Positions 44,975 through 53,020 of a stretch of DNA of 58,725 nt are shown piece after piece. Origin of the DNA: an uncultured Opitutaceae bacterium (GTDB lineage Bacteria; Verrucomicrobiota; Verrucomicrobiia; Opitutales; Opitutaceae); the NCBI GenBank assembly GCA_903929355.1, contig CAIYUN010000066.1:1-58725 (forward strand), given 5' to 3'. The translations under genes were made by a program, and so were the position numbers. The notes below the pieces were generated by a model. That model did no database searches and had not been told where the DNA came from. It was given only the letters and a program-made list of their open reading frames with translations. How positions within the stretch are numbered: the first letter of the stretch is position 1; every line of letters begins with the position of its first letter.

Positions 44975-46470
44975 ACCGGCTCTACTTTGGCACCGACGGC
45001 GTCCGCGGCCCCTACGGCGGTCCGCTGGTCAACGAGGCGTGTTTTGCGCGGCTGGCGGCGGCGGCGGGGCTCTGGGTTCGCGCGCAGCCCGACTTCAACC
45101 GGACCCAGCGGGACGGCCCACCTGGGCCGGAGTCGCTCAAGGTTCTGATCGGCCGCGACACCCGGGCGTCGGGACCGCCGCTCCTGCGGGCCGTCGCGGC
45201 GGGATTGCAGGTGGCGGAGTTGGAGCCGGTGGACCTGGGCGTGCTGCCCACGCCGGCGGTGGCCTGGGCCGTGCAGACCACCGGGGCGGCGCTCGGGGTC
45301 GTCATCACGGCGTCGCACAATCCGGCGGGCGACAATGGCCTCAAGTTTTTCACCCGCGGCGGACTCAAGTTGTCCGACCGAGACGAGGCCTGGATCGAGC
45401 GATGGATGAAGATACCGATGGAGGTCTCCCCCGCGCCGGTGGACTTGGCTGATGCGACCCAGGATATGGCCAATGAGTATCTGGCCGCCATGGTGCGGCG
45501 GTTTTCACCGCACGCGTTCAAGGGCTGGCCTCTGGTCTTGGACACGGCGAATGGCGCCACCAGACACACGAGCCGAACCGCCCTCGAGAATTTGGGGACG
45601 GAGGTGACCGCGATCGGGACCGAAGATTACAACGTCAACCAATGGGGAATGGAGGGCTTGCTGACCTCGGCCCGATTTGCCGAGATCCCGCCCGACGTTC
45701 AAATCACCATGCGCGCTTCGCTTGCCGCCAACCTGGCCGGGTCAAAGATCAACGCGGATGTCGGCAGCGAGCATCCCGAAAAAATGGCAGAGCTGGTGCG
45801 TTCCTCGGGCGCGCGGCTCGGCATCGCCCACGATGGAGATGGCGACCGGTGTGTGCTCTGTGACGAGAAAGGCGAGATCCTCGATGGCGATGAGATTCTC
45901 ACCCTGCTGGCGGTGGACGCGTTGCGGGCGGGGCGCCTGGCGGCGGATACGCTGGTGGTCACGGTGCAGAGCAACCTCGGGGTGGACGCGGCGCTGGCGG
46001 CGGCGGGTGGACGGGTGGTGCGGACGCCCGTGGGTGACCGCCATGTGGCCGAGCGGATGCGCGCCGAGGGCGCGACCCTGGGCGGCGAGTCGAGCGGACA
46101 TATCATCTGTTCGGACATCTCCCCGACGGGCGACGGGCTGGTGGCGGCGTTGCGGGTGATGGAGGTGATGCGCGCGACGGGACGGCCGTTGTCGGAGCTC
46201 CGGCGCGCACTCACCAAGTTTCCCCAGGCGAACGCCACCCTGACCACGCGGGAGAAGCCTCCGCTCGAAACCCTGACCGCGCTCACCGCCGCCATGCGCG
46301 CGCTGGAGTTGGAGATGGGGGCGCGCGGCCGGGTGCTGGTGCGCTGGTCGGGCACCGAGCCCAAGCTCCGGCTGCTGGTTGAGGGGCCGGACGAGGCGGT
46401 GGTGAGGGCTGGATTGGACCGGTTGATGGCGGCGGCGAAGGCCGGTTTGTCCTTGTCGGGCGAAGGCTGA
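44971..46470 (+). CDS. glmM: Phosphoglucosamine mutase
   Basis: A protein of 499 aa from the ATG at 44971 (MNRLYFGTDGVRGPYGG), slightly longer than usual. The catalytic Ser is in ITASHNPAGDNGLKFF (Ser115). The metal loop is DGDGDR (about 288-293), the sugar-binding loop GGESSGHII, and the phosphate loop RWSGTEPKLRLLVEG near the C-terminus. It converts glucosamine-6-P to glucosamine-1-P for UDP-GlcNAc. The start matches GlmM; other alpha-phosphohexomutases are less likely. Confidence 0.92.
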   Translation: MNRLYFGTDGVRGPYGGPLVNEACFARLAAAAGLWVRAQPDFNRTQRDGPPGPESLKVLIGRDTRASGPPLLRAVAAGLQVAELEPVDLGVLPTPAVAWAVQTTGAALGVVITASHNPAGDNGLKFFTRGGLKLSDRDEAWIERWMKIPMEVSPAPVDLADATQDMANEYLAAMVRRFSPHAFKGWPLVLDTANGATRHTSRTALENLGTEVTAIGTEDYNVNQWGMEGLLTSARFAEIPPDVQITMRASLAANLAGSKINADVGSEHPEKMAELVRSSGARLGIAHDGDGDRCVLCDEKGEILDGDEILTLLAVDALRAGRLAADTLVVTVQSNLGVDAALAAAGGRVVRTPVGDRHVAERMRAEGATLGGESSGHIICSDISPTGDGLVAALRVMEVMRATGRPLSELRRALTKFPQANATLTTREKPPLETLTALTAAMRALELEMGARGRVLVRWSGTEPKLRLLVEGPDEAVVRAGLDRLMAAAKAGLSLSGEG

Positions 46471-46471
46471 C

Positions 46472-46493
46472 AAGGCGCAGAATGCGCCTTTTT
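46472..46493 (+). terminator. Rho-independent terminator after glmM
   Basis: AAGGCGCA (46472-46479) pairs with TGCGCCTT (46483-46490), loop GAA, followed by a T-run to 46493. Confidence 0.8.
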
Positions 46494-46563
46494 CAATTTT
46501 TCCGCTTTTTGTTTATTGCGTTGCCGAAGGCCGGCGCTCAATTTGGCTGACCCTCCCAAACCT

Positions 46564-47958
46564 ATGCCCGAAGTTCCTGTCTCAACGCTTGACCCCCGCA
46601 TTCAAAAGCAGCTCGAAAACGCCCAGACCGCCCTCCAGCGCGGCAATTTCGACTACGTCATTGAAGTGACGAGCCAGGTGCTCAAAAGCACCCCGGGCTG
46701 CCTGCAAGTCCGGAAACTGCAGCGGGTCGCCCAAATGCGCCAGTTTCAGACCAAGAACAAAATGATGACAAAGGCCTTCGGGGGCATGACCCAGGCCGGT
46801 TTCATGTTTGCCTCGGTGAAGAAGGATCCGGCCAAAGCGCTGGAAAATGCCGAGAAGCTGCTGGCCGCCGACCCGACGAGCGTGTCGGCCCTCAAGCTGC
46901 TTTCCGAGGCGGCGGCCCTGCTGGACTACCTTGAGACGGCCGCCTGGGCCTGGGAGTGCGTGCATAACGTATCTCCCACCGACCGTGAGGCGCTGATCAA
47001 CATGGGCGAGGCCTACCTCGTCGCCAAAAAACCCAAGGATGCCCTGCGCGCCGCCGACGAGATCCTTAAGATGCGCCCGCAGGATGGCGACGCCCTCAAT
47101 CTCATGCGCAAGGCCTCTATCGCGATCACGAGCGACAAAGGCAACTGGGAGGAAAAAGGCACTTTCCGCGACAAACTCAAGGACGAGGCCATGGCCGTCT
47201 CCCTTGAGCAGGCGTCCAAGGTGGTCACCTCCGAGGAGATGAACGTCCGCCTGATCAAAGAGGCGATCGAACGGCACGAGAAGCAGCCGGAGAACCTGGA
47301 TCACCTGCGGGCGATTGTGGACGGTTACCGCAAGCAGAACAATTTTGAAGAGGCGCTGGTCTGGTTGCGCAAGGCCCGCCAGTTGCAGGCCGGCATGGGC
47401 GACACCTCGCTGGAAAAGCAGGAGGCCGAACTGCAGGTGGCCGTGCTGGAAAAGCGCATCAAGGTCCTGGAGGCAGAGATCGCCACCAAGCCCGATGACG
47501 CCGACGCGAAGGCCCGCTTTGAGGCCGCCCGGACGGAACTGGCGAGCTTCAAGCTGGCCGACACCAAGAGCTACGTGGAGCGCTATCCCAACGACTATGG
47601 CGCGCGGTTCACCCTGGCGAATCTCTACTTCGACCTGCGCGACTACCAAAACGCCATCGCCAACTACCAACAGGCGCAGAAAAATCCCAAAGTACGCATC
47701 CAGGCCCTCGCTGGCATGGGCAAGGCGCTCAAGGCGCGCAAGATGTTCGATCTCGCGGTCGCCCAGCTCCAGAATGCCAAGGGCGAGATCCCGGTGATGG
47801 ACGACATCAAGAAGGACATCATCTACGAACTGGCCGACTGCTACGAGAAGATGGGCAAGAAGGAAGAGGCGATCGGCGAGTACAAGATCATCTATGCCGA
47901 CGACATCGGCTACCGCGACGTATCGGACAAGATCAACGCCTTTTACGCGAGCCAGTAG
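46564..47958 (+). CDS. Cytoplasmic TPR-repeat protein
   Basis: A protein of 464 aa from the ATG at 46564 (MPEVPVSTLDPRIQKQLEN). No signal peptide or membrane helix, so cytoplasmic. TPR motifs are visible at about 15-45 (AQTALQRGNFDYVIEVTSQV), 85-110, 130-185 and again 355-450 (GARFTLANLYFDLRDYQNAI). A coiled-coil segment (LEKQEAELQVAVLEKRIKVL, about 280-330) lies between. It is a monocistronic gene between a terminator and a repeat. The function is unknown. Confidence 0.85.
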   Translation: MPEVPVSTLDPRIQKQLENAQTALQRGNFDYVIEVTSQVLKSTPGCLQVRKLQRVAQMRQFQTKNKMMTKAFGGMTQAGFMFASVKKDPAKALENAEKLLAADPTSVSALKLLSEAAALLDYLETAAWAWECVHNVSPTDREALINMGEAYLVAKKPKDALRAADEILKMRPQDGDALNLMRKASIAITSDKGNWEEKGTFRDKLKDEAMAVSLEQASKVVTSEEMNVRLIKEAIERHEKQPENLDHLRAIVDGYRKQNNFEEALVWLRKARQLQAGMGDTSLEKQEAELQVAVLEKRIKVLEAEIATKPDDADAKARFEAARTELASFKLADTKSYVERYPNDYGARFTLANLYFDLRDYQNAIANYQQAQKNPKVRIQALAGMGKALKARKMFDLAVAQLQNAKGEIPVMDDIKKDIIYELADCYEKMGKKEEAIGEYKIIYADDIGYRDVSDKINAFYASQ

Positions 47959-47979
47959 GGGGGCGGGCGGGGGGGGGCG

Positions 47980-48138
47980 GATTTATTATTGGTTATTGCT
48001 TATTTCTCATTGGGTTATTTTCGGACTGCGGATGGCCTGACGGAATATTGTCCACCAACCAGCTTCATGGGCAGCCATGTTGGCGAGGCCGCGCCTGAGA
48101 ATGGCCAAATAAGCGTTAGCCAATAACCTATAAGCAAT
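47980..48138. repeat. MITE-like palindromic repeat, copy 2
   Basis: The left end atttattattggttattgct and the right end ccaataacctataagcaatc are related in inverted orientation, and it shares ATTGGGTTATTTTCGGA with the element at 33565-33667. The centre differs between the copies. It lies between the convergent TPR and hpt genes. Confidence 0.65.
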
Positions 48139-48156
48139 CAGCGGGTGCCCCCCCGC

Positions 48157-48732
48157 TCACGCCCACTCGGGCGGGTTTTGGAGGCTGGGGCGCAGGACGC
48201 CGATACAGGGGAGGTTCCGATAGCGTTCGGCGAAATCGAGACCGTAGCCGACCACAAATTTGTCGGGAATCTGGAAACCCACGAAATCGGCCTCGAATTC
48301 CACCTCGCGCCGGCCGCGCTTGTCGAGCAGTACGCAGGTGCGGATGCTGGCCGGGCGCAACTTCCTGATGAGATCGACCACAAAGCTGAGCGTTTTAGCG
48401 GTGTCGAGGATGTCGTCGATCAACAGCACATGGCGCCCGCCGAGGTCCAGCGAAAGATTATGGAGCAGGCGGGGTTTGCCCCGGGATTTGGTTTCGTTGC
48501 GATAGCTGGAGACCCGCACGCAGTCGAGCCGGATGGGATTAGGAATCTCGCGCAGGAGATCGGCGGTGAACAGAATTGCGCCATTGATGACCGCGACCAC
48601 GGTGATCTCCTCCTGGCCGTAGACCGCCGCGATCTCGGCGCCCAGGCGTTTGACCCGGCGGCGGATGGCGGTCTCGGACACGAGGATCGTCTCGAAGTCG
48701 GCGTGGAGCGGCGAGATCTTGGTTACAGGCAT
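48157..48732 (-). CDS. hpt: Hypoxanthine phosphoribosyltransferase
   Basis: A protein of 191 aa. The PRPP-binding motif VLLIDDILDTAKTL (about 101-114) and the ISPLHADFETILVSETAIRRRV start fit Hpt. VAVINGAILFTADLLREI and DFVGFQIPDKFVVGYGLDFAERYRN-type segments are conserved. It salvages hypoxanthine and guanine. It is leftmost of the hpt-mog-gluQ cluster, each read leftward. Confidence 0.94.
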   Translation of the reverse strand: MPVTKISPLHADFETILVSETAIRRRVKRLGAEIAAVYGQEEITVVAVINGAILFTADLLREIPNPIRLDCVRVSSYRNETKSRGKPRLLHNLSLDLGGRHVLLIDDILDTAKTLSFVVDLIRKLRPASIRTCVLLDKRGRREVEFEADFVGFQIPDKFVVGYGLDFAERYRNLPCIGVLRPSLQNPPEWA

Positions 48733-48804
48733 GCGGGGCCGTTTATGGGTGGCGGTCTGCGCGAGGGCAACAGGTTCGTGGACGCGCGGGAGAATTGTAA
48801 CAAT

Positions 48805-49335
48805 TCAACCCGCCGCCGGGCGGAAGGCGCGCATCACGGTCGGATTGGTCTCCAGGCGAGGGCCGCCGATCAGGTCGAGGCAGTACGGGATCGCGGGAAA
48901 GACCGCCTCCAGGTTCTCGCGGATGGCCTTGGGGCGGCCGGGCAGGTTCACGATGAGAGTGCGGCCCCGGATGCCGGCGGTCTGGCGGGAGAGAATCGCG
49001 GTGGGGACATACTTGAGCGAGGTGGCGCGCATCAACTCGCCGAAGCCGGGCAGCATTTTATCGCAGACGGCGGCGGTCGCCTCGGGGGTCACATCGCGCG
49101 GGGCCGGGCCGGTGCCGCCCGTGGTGATGACCAGGCCGCAACCGGCCTCGTCCGCCATGCGCCGCAGCTCGGTCTCGATCACGTCACGTTCGTCCGGGAT
49201 GATCTTATAGTCGGGCTCAAACGGCGTCGCGAGCCACTCCCGGAGCAGCGCGAGGCAGGCCTGGCCGGGGGTGTCGGCATAGACCCCCGCGCTGGCGCGG
49301 TCGGAGATGTTGAGAACGCCGATTTTTGGAGACAT
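48805..49335 (-). CDS. Molybdenum cofactor protein, MogA/MoaB family
   Basis: A protein of 176 aa from the ATG at 49335 (MSPKIGVLNISDRASAGVY). Family motifs: ITTGGTGPAPRDVTPEA (about 77-93) and LPGRPKAIRENLEAVFPAI (about 136-154). It activates molybdopterin by adenylylation if MogA; MoaB is the alternative. The N-terminal DRASAGVYADTPG fits MogA better. No other moa/moe genes are in the window. The gap to gluQ (49336-49417) holds ggaagccatgaagcc-like repeat text. Confidence 0.87.
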   Translation of the reverse strand: MSPKIGVLNISDRASAGVYADTPGQACLALLREWLATPFEPDYKIIPDERDVIETELRRMADEAGCGLVITTGGTGPAPRDVTPEATAAVCDKMLPGFGELMRATSLKYVPTAILSRQTAGIRGRTLIVNLPGRPKAIRENLEAVFPAIPYCLDLIGGPRLETNPTVMRAFRPAAG

Positions 49336-49417
49336 GAAGTTTGAAGGAGGAAGCCATGAAGCCATGACAAAAGTAACTCCGATTTCCTCGATTGTTCCTG
49401 GTTTCCTGGCTTCCCCC

Positions 49418-50266
49418 TTAAAACTCTGCAATGATTTCCTTCGGTGTCTTTCCTTGTTCCCGCAGGGCCCGGAGGCTCAGGGCGTCGTGGCGCTTGGCGA
49501 GGCGGGTGCCGTGTTCGTCGAGCATCAGCGGGCAGTGATAGTAGGCCGGCGGCTCGGTGCCGAGGGCGCGCAGCAGCAGGATCTGGCGGAAAGTGGACTT
49601 GATGAGATCATCGCCGCGGACGACTTCCGTGATGCCCAGGGCTGCGTCGTCCACGGCGCAGGCCAGCTGGTAGCTGGGGGTGTTGTCCTTGCGCCAGACG
49701 AGGAAGTCGCCGAAGTCGCGGCCCGCGACGGCCTGTTGCGAACCATGATGACCGTCGGTGAAGTTGATCGTCTCGCCAGTGGGCACGCGGAAACGCCAGT
49801 TGCAGGTGACGGGATCGTCCAGTGGCGGCAGCGGCGGACCGGCGGACGGGCGAAACGAAAGGGGATAAACGGGCTCGTCTTGGGCCTCACCCAGGCCGGC
49901 GGAACCTGATTCGTGCGGCGCGCTGGCCGCCTCAAGCACATCGCGCCGCGAACGGTGGCAGGGAAAGATGAGACCGCTGGCGTGGAGCATTTCCAACGCG
50001 GCCCGGTAGAGCGGGCGACGTTGGCTTTGGGAAAACATCGGTTCCTCCCAGCCCAGTCCCAGCCAGCGCATGTCCTCGATCATCGCGTCCACGAAATCGA
50101 GGCGGAAGCGGACGGCATCGAGGTCGTCATTGCGCAGGAGCAGGGTGCCGCCGGCCGCGCGGGCGCGCTGCGCGGCGATCCAAAAAGTCCGGGCATGGCC
50201 GAGATGAAGCAGCCCGGTGGGCGACGGGGCCAGCCGGCCGCGATAGGCATGAAGGGAGAAGGGCAC
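49418..50266 (-). CDS. gluQ: Glutamyl-Q tRNA(Asp) synthetase
   Basis: A protein of 282 aa resembling the catalytic half of GluRS without the anticodon-binding domain. The HIGH-like motif is PTGLLHLGHA (16-25) and the KMSKS-like motif is TRLAKRHDA near the C-terminus. It glutamylates queuosine in tRNA-Asp. The zinc-binding cysteines of the E. coli enzyme (C-x-C after the insertion) are not conserved here (CHRSRRD). It lies 36 bases from the bat operon end, both leftward. Confidence 0.92.
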   Translation of the reverse strand: MPFSLHAYRGRLAPSPTGLLHLGHARTFWIAAQRARAAGGTLLLRNDDLDAVRFRLDFVDAMIEDMRWLGLGWEEPMFSQSQRRPLYRAALEMLHASGLIFPCHRSRRDVLEAASAPHESGSAGLGEAQDEPVYPLSFRPSAGPPLPPLDDPVTCNWRFRVPTGETINFTDGHHGSQQAVAGRDFGDFLVWRKDNTPSYQLACAVDDAALGITEVVRGDDLIKSTFRQILLLRALGTEPPAYYHCPLMLDEHGTRLAKRHDALSLRALREQGKTPKEIIAEF

Positions 50267-50302
50267 AGGACACTCTAAAGCGGTTTTACCCCCCCGATAA
50301 CA

Positions 50303-53020
50303 TCACCACAATCCCACCAGTTCCTCCTGCCGCACCCAACCGGTTTGGCCGTTGGGGAAGGCGAGGCGGACCCAGCGGCCTTCGAGGAAGGTCTTGTCGG
50401 CCACCGCCACGAGGCCGGCGGGGAGCGGGGTGGTCTTCTGGGTCGTGTCGGCCTCGGTCGGGATGGAGCGCAGCACCCCCGCCCGCCAGACGACGACCGC
50501 CCGGGCGTCGGCCAGCGGACCATAGCGGCGCAGGCTGAGTGCGGCACCGCCGGCGAGGAGCAGGCCGGCAACGAGCGCGGTCCAGGCCAACGGCCCGACC
50601 CAGCGCCCCCGCGCGCCGTAAGCGCGACAGAGGAGCAGCGCTGGCGCGAGGGCGGCCAGCAACGCCCCCACGCCGGCGAGGCATTGCCATTGGGCGGGGG
50701 AGGCGTGGACGGCGAGTCTGGCGCCCGGGTCGTCGGTCAGGAACGGCAGCACGGGCTCAGGGGTGAAGCCGGCGTTCTTGAGCGCGAGGTCGAGGTGCCA
50801 CTGGATCGCGGGGTTCTGTGGCTGCTGCACAAACGCCGCCAGCGCGTGGCCGGCGGACTCGCCCCAACGGTTTTGCTGGGCGAGGGCGAGGGCAAGGTTG
50901 TGCTGCGTGCTCCAATCCGTGGGCGCGGCGGTGAGCGCGTCGCGCCAGGATTTTTCGGCGGCGGGAAAATCTGCGGAGCGGTAGGCGGCATCCGCTGCGG
51001 ACGCCGCGAAGGCTGAAGGCTGAAAGCTGAAGGCGGACAGCAGAAGCAGGAGCACCGTCAGGGTGGCGACAACCGTACTTGCGGCCGGATTGATTCCTGC
51101 CACCTTCCGCCTTTCACCCGCTGCGCCCGTCGGAAACAAATTGCGGGGGAGAAAGAGATGGAGCGGCTGGAAGCCGAGCACCCGTTTGGTCGCGAAGGCC
51201 GACTCGGCGCGGGGCAGCCAGTCGGACGGGAGTGCCTGGCGGTCGCCATAAAGAGTGCGGTCGGCCTCGTGCCAGAGCGCAGACCAGTCGGCCGAGCCGA
51301 CTGTGGTGGGCGGGGTGCCCTCACCCCGTTTTTTGGCAGGGATGGGAATGGCTGGGTCGCGGGGTGGGGGCACCCCGCCTACCGGCGGAACGAGCAAGGC
51401 GGCGGCGGAGGGCGCGGCCAGAGCCACGCCAAAGAGTGCGGCAGTGTCGTGTTGCCAGCGTTGCAGCAATTGGGCGGTGAGATCCGGGGCCGGGTGGGCT
51501 CGCAATCCGCCCAAGGTGGCGGCGAGGCGGTGGCGCGCGGCCCGGCGGGGGCGGAGCGGGTCGGTCAGCCAGGCCCGACGCGCGGCCAGGGACATCCAGA
51601 GGATGGGGAGCAAACCAAACGGAGCCAGCAGGAGGAGGACAAACGGGTGAAGCGCGACCGGTCGGGCCGCGGGTGGTGCGGGCGGGAGCGGATCACGCGG
51701 GATGCCGACGGGTGGGTTCGGAATCTGCGGGCCGGTGGTGGTGGACGCAACATTGCCGGGGCCCGGACCGACCGGGGTCGGGTTGGCGTTCATGACCGGG
51801 CCGGTTACAGTCACGGTGAACTGCTTTGTCGTCAGGTTTTTGTAGTCCCCGGATTTCGGATCGAAACAGGCCAGTTTAACCGGGCCGAGGGTGTAGACGC
51901 CGGGTTTGGTGGGGATCAGGACAATGTCCTCCGTCAGGGCGGCGTCGAAGAGCGACTTGTCCTTGGCGGAACGTTTCGCGGAGGGCGTGACCACCCGGAA
52001 ATCGCGCGAAACCGTGCGGGGCGGAAGCGCGCTGATATCGGGCCAGTTGCCGGTGCCGTTAAGCGCGAGCGTCCAAGTCACCGGTTCGCCCACGGCGACC
52101 GTGTCCGGCACGACTTTGGCTTCGAGCGCAAAATCCCCCACCGCGCCGGAAAACTCCGGGGGCGCGGGGACGGGCAGCGGCTTGATGGTGATCGTCGCCG
52201 GCGCGCTGGTGATGGTATAGTTTCCCTGGGTGGCTTGCGAAAAGAAGCCGAAACTCTGGACCCCGGTCTGAAGGACGGCCACCTGTGTGATCGGGCCAAG
52301 GGATTGTTCGCCCGCTGTCTTGGCATAAGCTCGGGTTTGGTAGCCAAGGTAAACCAATTGTTCGCCGTTTCGTGTGCCCTTGGTAATCGTGGGTTTTTCC
52401 TTGCTGTCCGACCAGTCGTCCTCGACGACGAGCGGCGCGGGAGTCCAAGTTGGGGTAGTTCGATAATCTAAAGCGTAACTCTGTAAAATTTCCAAAGTGT
52501 AGCTGAGGGGAAAAACTTCCCCGGCCCAAACCGTTGCCGGCGCGATGACATGCGACTTTGCGACCGAGTCGAGCGGCAGGCTGCCGCCCGGGTTCTGGCT
52601 GTTGTTGCCCACGGTGGCGGCTCCGACGGTGAAGCTGGCGGCCGCGACATGCAGCCGGCCCTGGTCGGTGTCCACATCGAAGGGGGGGATGGCAACGGTG
52701 CTCTGGCCGGCCGCCGCGCGCACGGGATAGGCCAGGGTCACGGAACTCTGGGTGACTTTATTGGCGCCGCCGCCGCCAAAACTGAACTGGAACGAACTGT
52801 TTTGGGACCGGTTGGGCTGGCCGAACTCCAATCCCGGCACTTTGGGCGGTGGGACGTCACCCTTGGGCTCACACTGGTCGAACACGAGGTTGAGCTGGAC
52901 CACCTGGCCGGCGGCCAGCGTGCCGCCGTTCGGATCCCAGTGGACGCTCTGGGCGCGGAGTCCGGTGACGAACAGCAGTGGGAGGAGAAGAAATGTGAAA
53001 AGGCGGGGCATGGCGGTCAT
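50303..53020 (-). CDS. BatD-BatE fusion: BatD-type protein joined to a TPR-SH3 (BatE-type) protein
   Basis: A protein of 905 aa from the ATG at 53020, overlapping the previous stop in TGATG. Part 1: signal peptide (PRLFTFLLLPLLFVTGLRA), BatD/oxygen-tolerance Ig-like domains, and a membrane helix near 460 (HPFVLLLLAPFGLLPILW) with a cytoplasmic tail. Part 2 from about 650: a signal-peptide-like helix carrying SAFSFQPSAF (about 659-668), a TPR pair (AAYRSADFPAAEKSWRDALT), two membrane helices and a C-terminal SH3-like domain (about 830-905, ending GWVRQEELVGLW). The joint is encoded partly by a dispersed ggctgaaggctgaa-type repeat. Its role in the Bat complex is inferred from the family. Confidence 0.85.
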   Translation of the reverse strand: MTAMPRLFTFLLLPLLFVTGLRAQSVHWDPNGGTLAAGQVVQLNLVFDQCEPKGDVPPPKVPGLEFGQPNRSQNSSFQFSFGGGGANKVTQSSVTLAYPVRAAAGQSTVAIPPFDVDTDQGRLHVAAASFTVGAATVGNNSQNPGGSLPLDSVAKSHVIAPATVWAGEVFPLSYTLEILQSYALDYRTTPTWTPAPLVVEDDWSDSKEKPTITKGTRNGEQLVYLGYQTRAYAKTAGEQSLGPITQVAVLQTGVQSFGFFSQATQGNYTITSAPATITIKPLPVPAPPEFSGAVGDFALEAKVVPDTVAVGEPVTWTLALNGTGNWPDISALPPRTVSRDFRVVTPSAKRSAKDKSLFDAALTEDIVLIPTKPGVYTLGPVKLACFDPKSGDYKNLTTKQFTVTVTGPVMNANPTPVGPGPGNVASTTTGPQIPNPPVGIPRDPLPPAPPAARPVALHPFVLLLLAPFGLLPILWMSLAARRAWLTDPLRPRRAARHRLAATLGGLRAHPAPDLTAQLLQRWQHDTAALFGVALAAPSAAALLVPPVGGVPPPRDPAIPIPAKKRGEGTPPTTVGSADWSALWHEADRTLYGDRQALPSDWLPRAESAFATKRVLGFQPLHLFLPRNLFPTGAAGERRKVAGINPAASTVVATLTVLLLLLSAFSFQPSAFAASAADAAYRSADFPAAEKSWRDALTAAPTDWSTQHNLALALAQQNRWGESAGHALAAFVQQPQNPAIQWHLDLALKNAGFTPEPVLPFLTDDPGARLAVHASPAQWQCLAGVGALLAALAPALLLCRAYGARGRWVGPLAWTALVAGLLLAGGAALSLRRYGPLADARAVVVWRAGVLRSIPTEADTTQKTTPLPAGLVAVADKTFLEGRWVRLAFPNGQTGWVRQEELVGLW
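51003..51046. repeat. gctgaaggctgaa repeat at the BatD-BatE joint
   Basis: gcgaaggctgaaggctgaaa followed by gctgaaggcggacagcag. It encodes SAFSFQPSAF on the minus strand. Related in-frame copies: 57081-57110 and the intergenic text near 57165-57192. Confidence 0.75.
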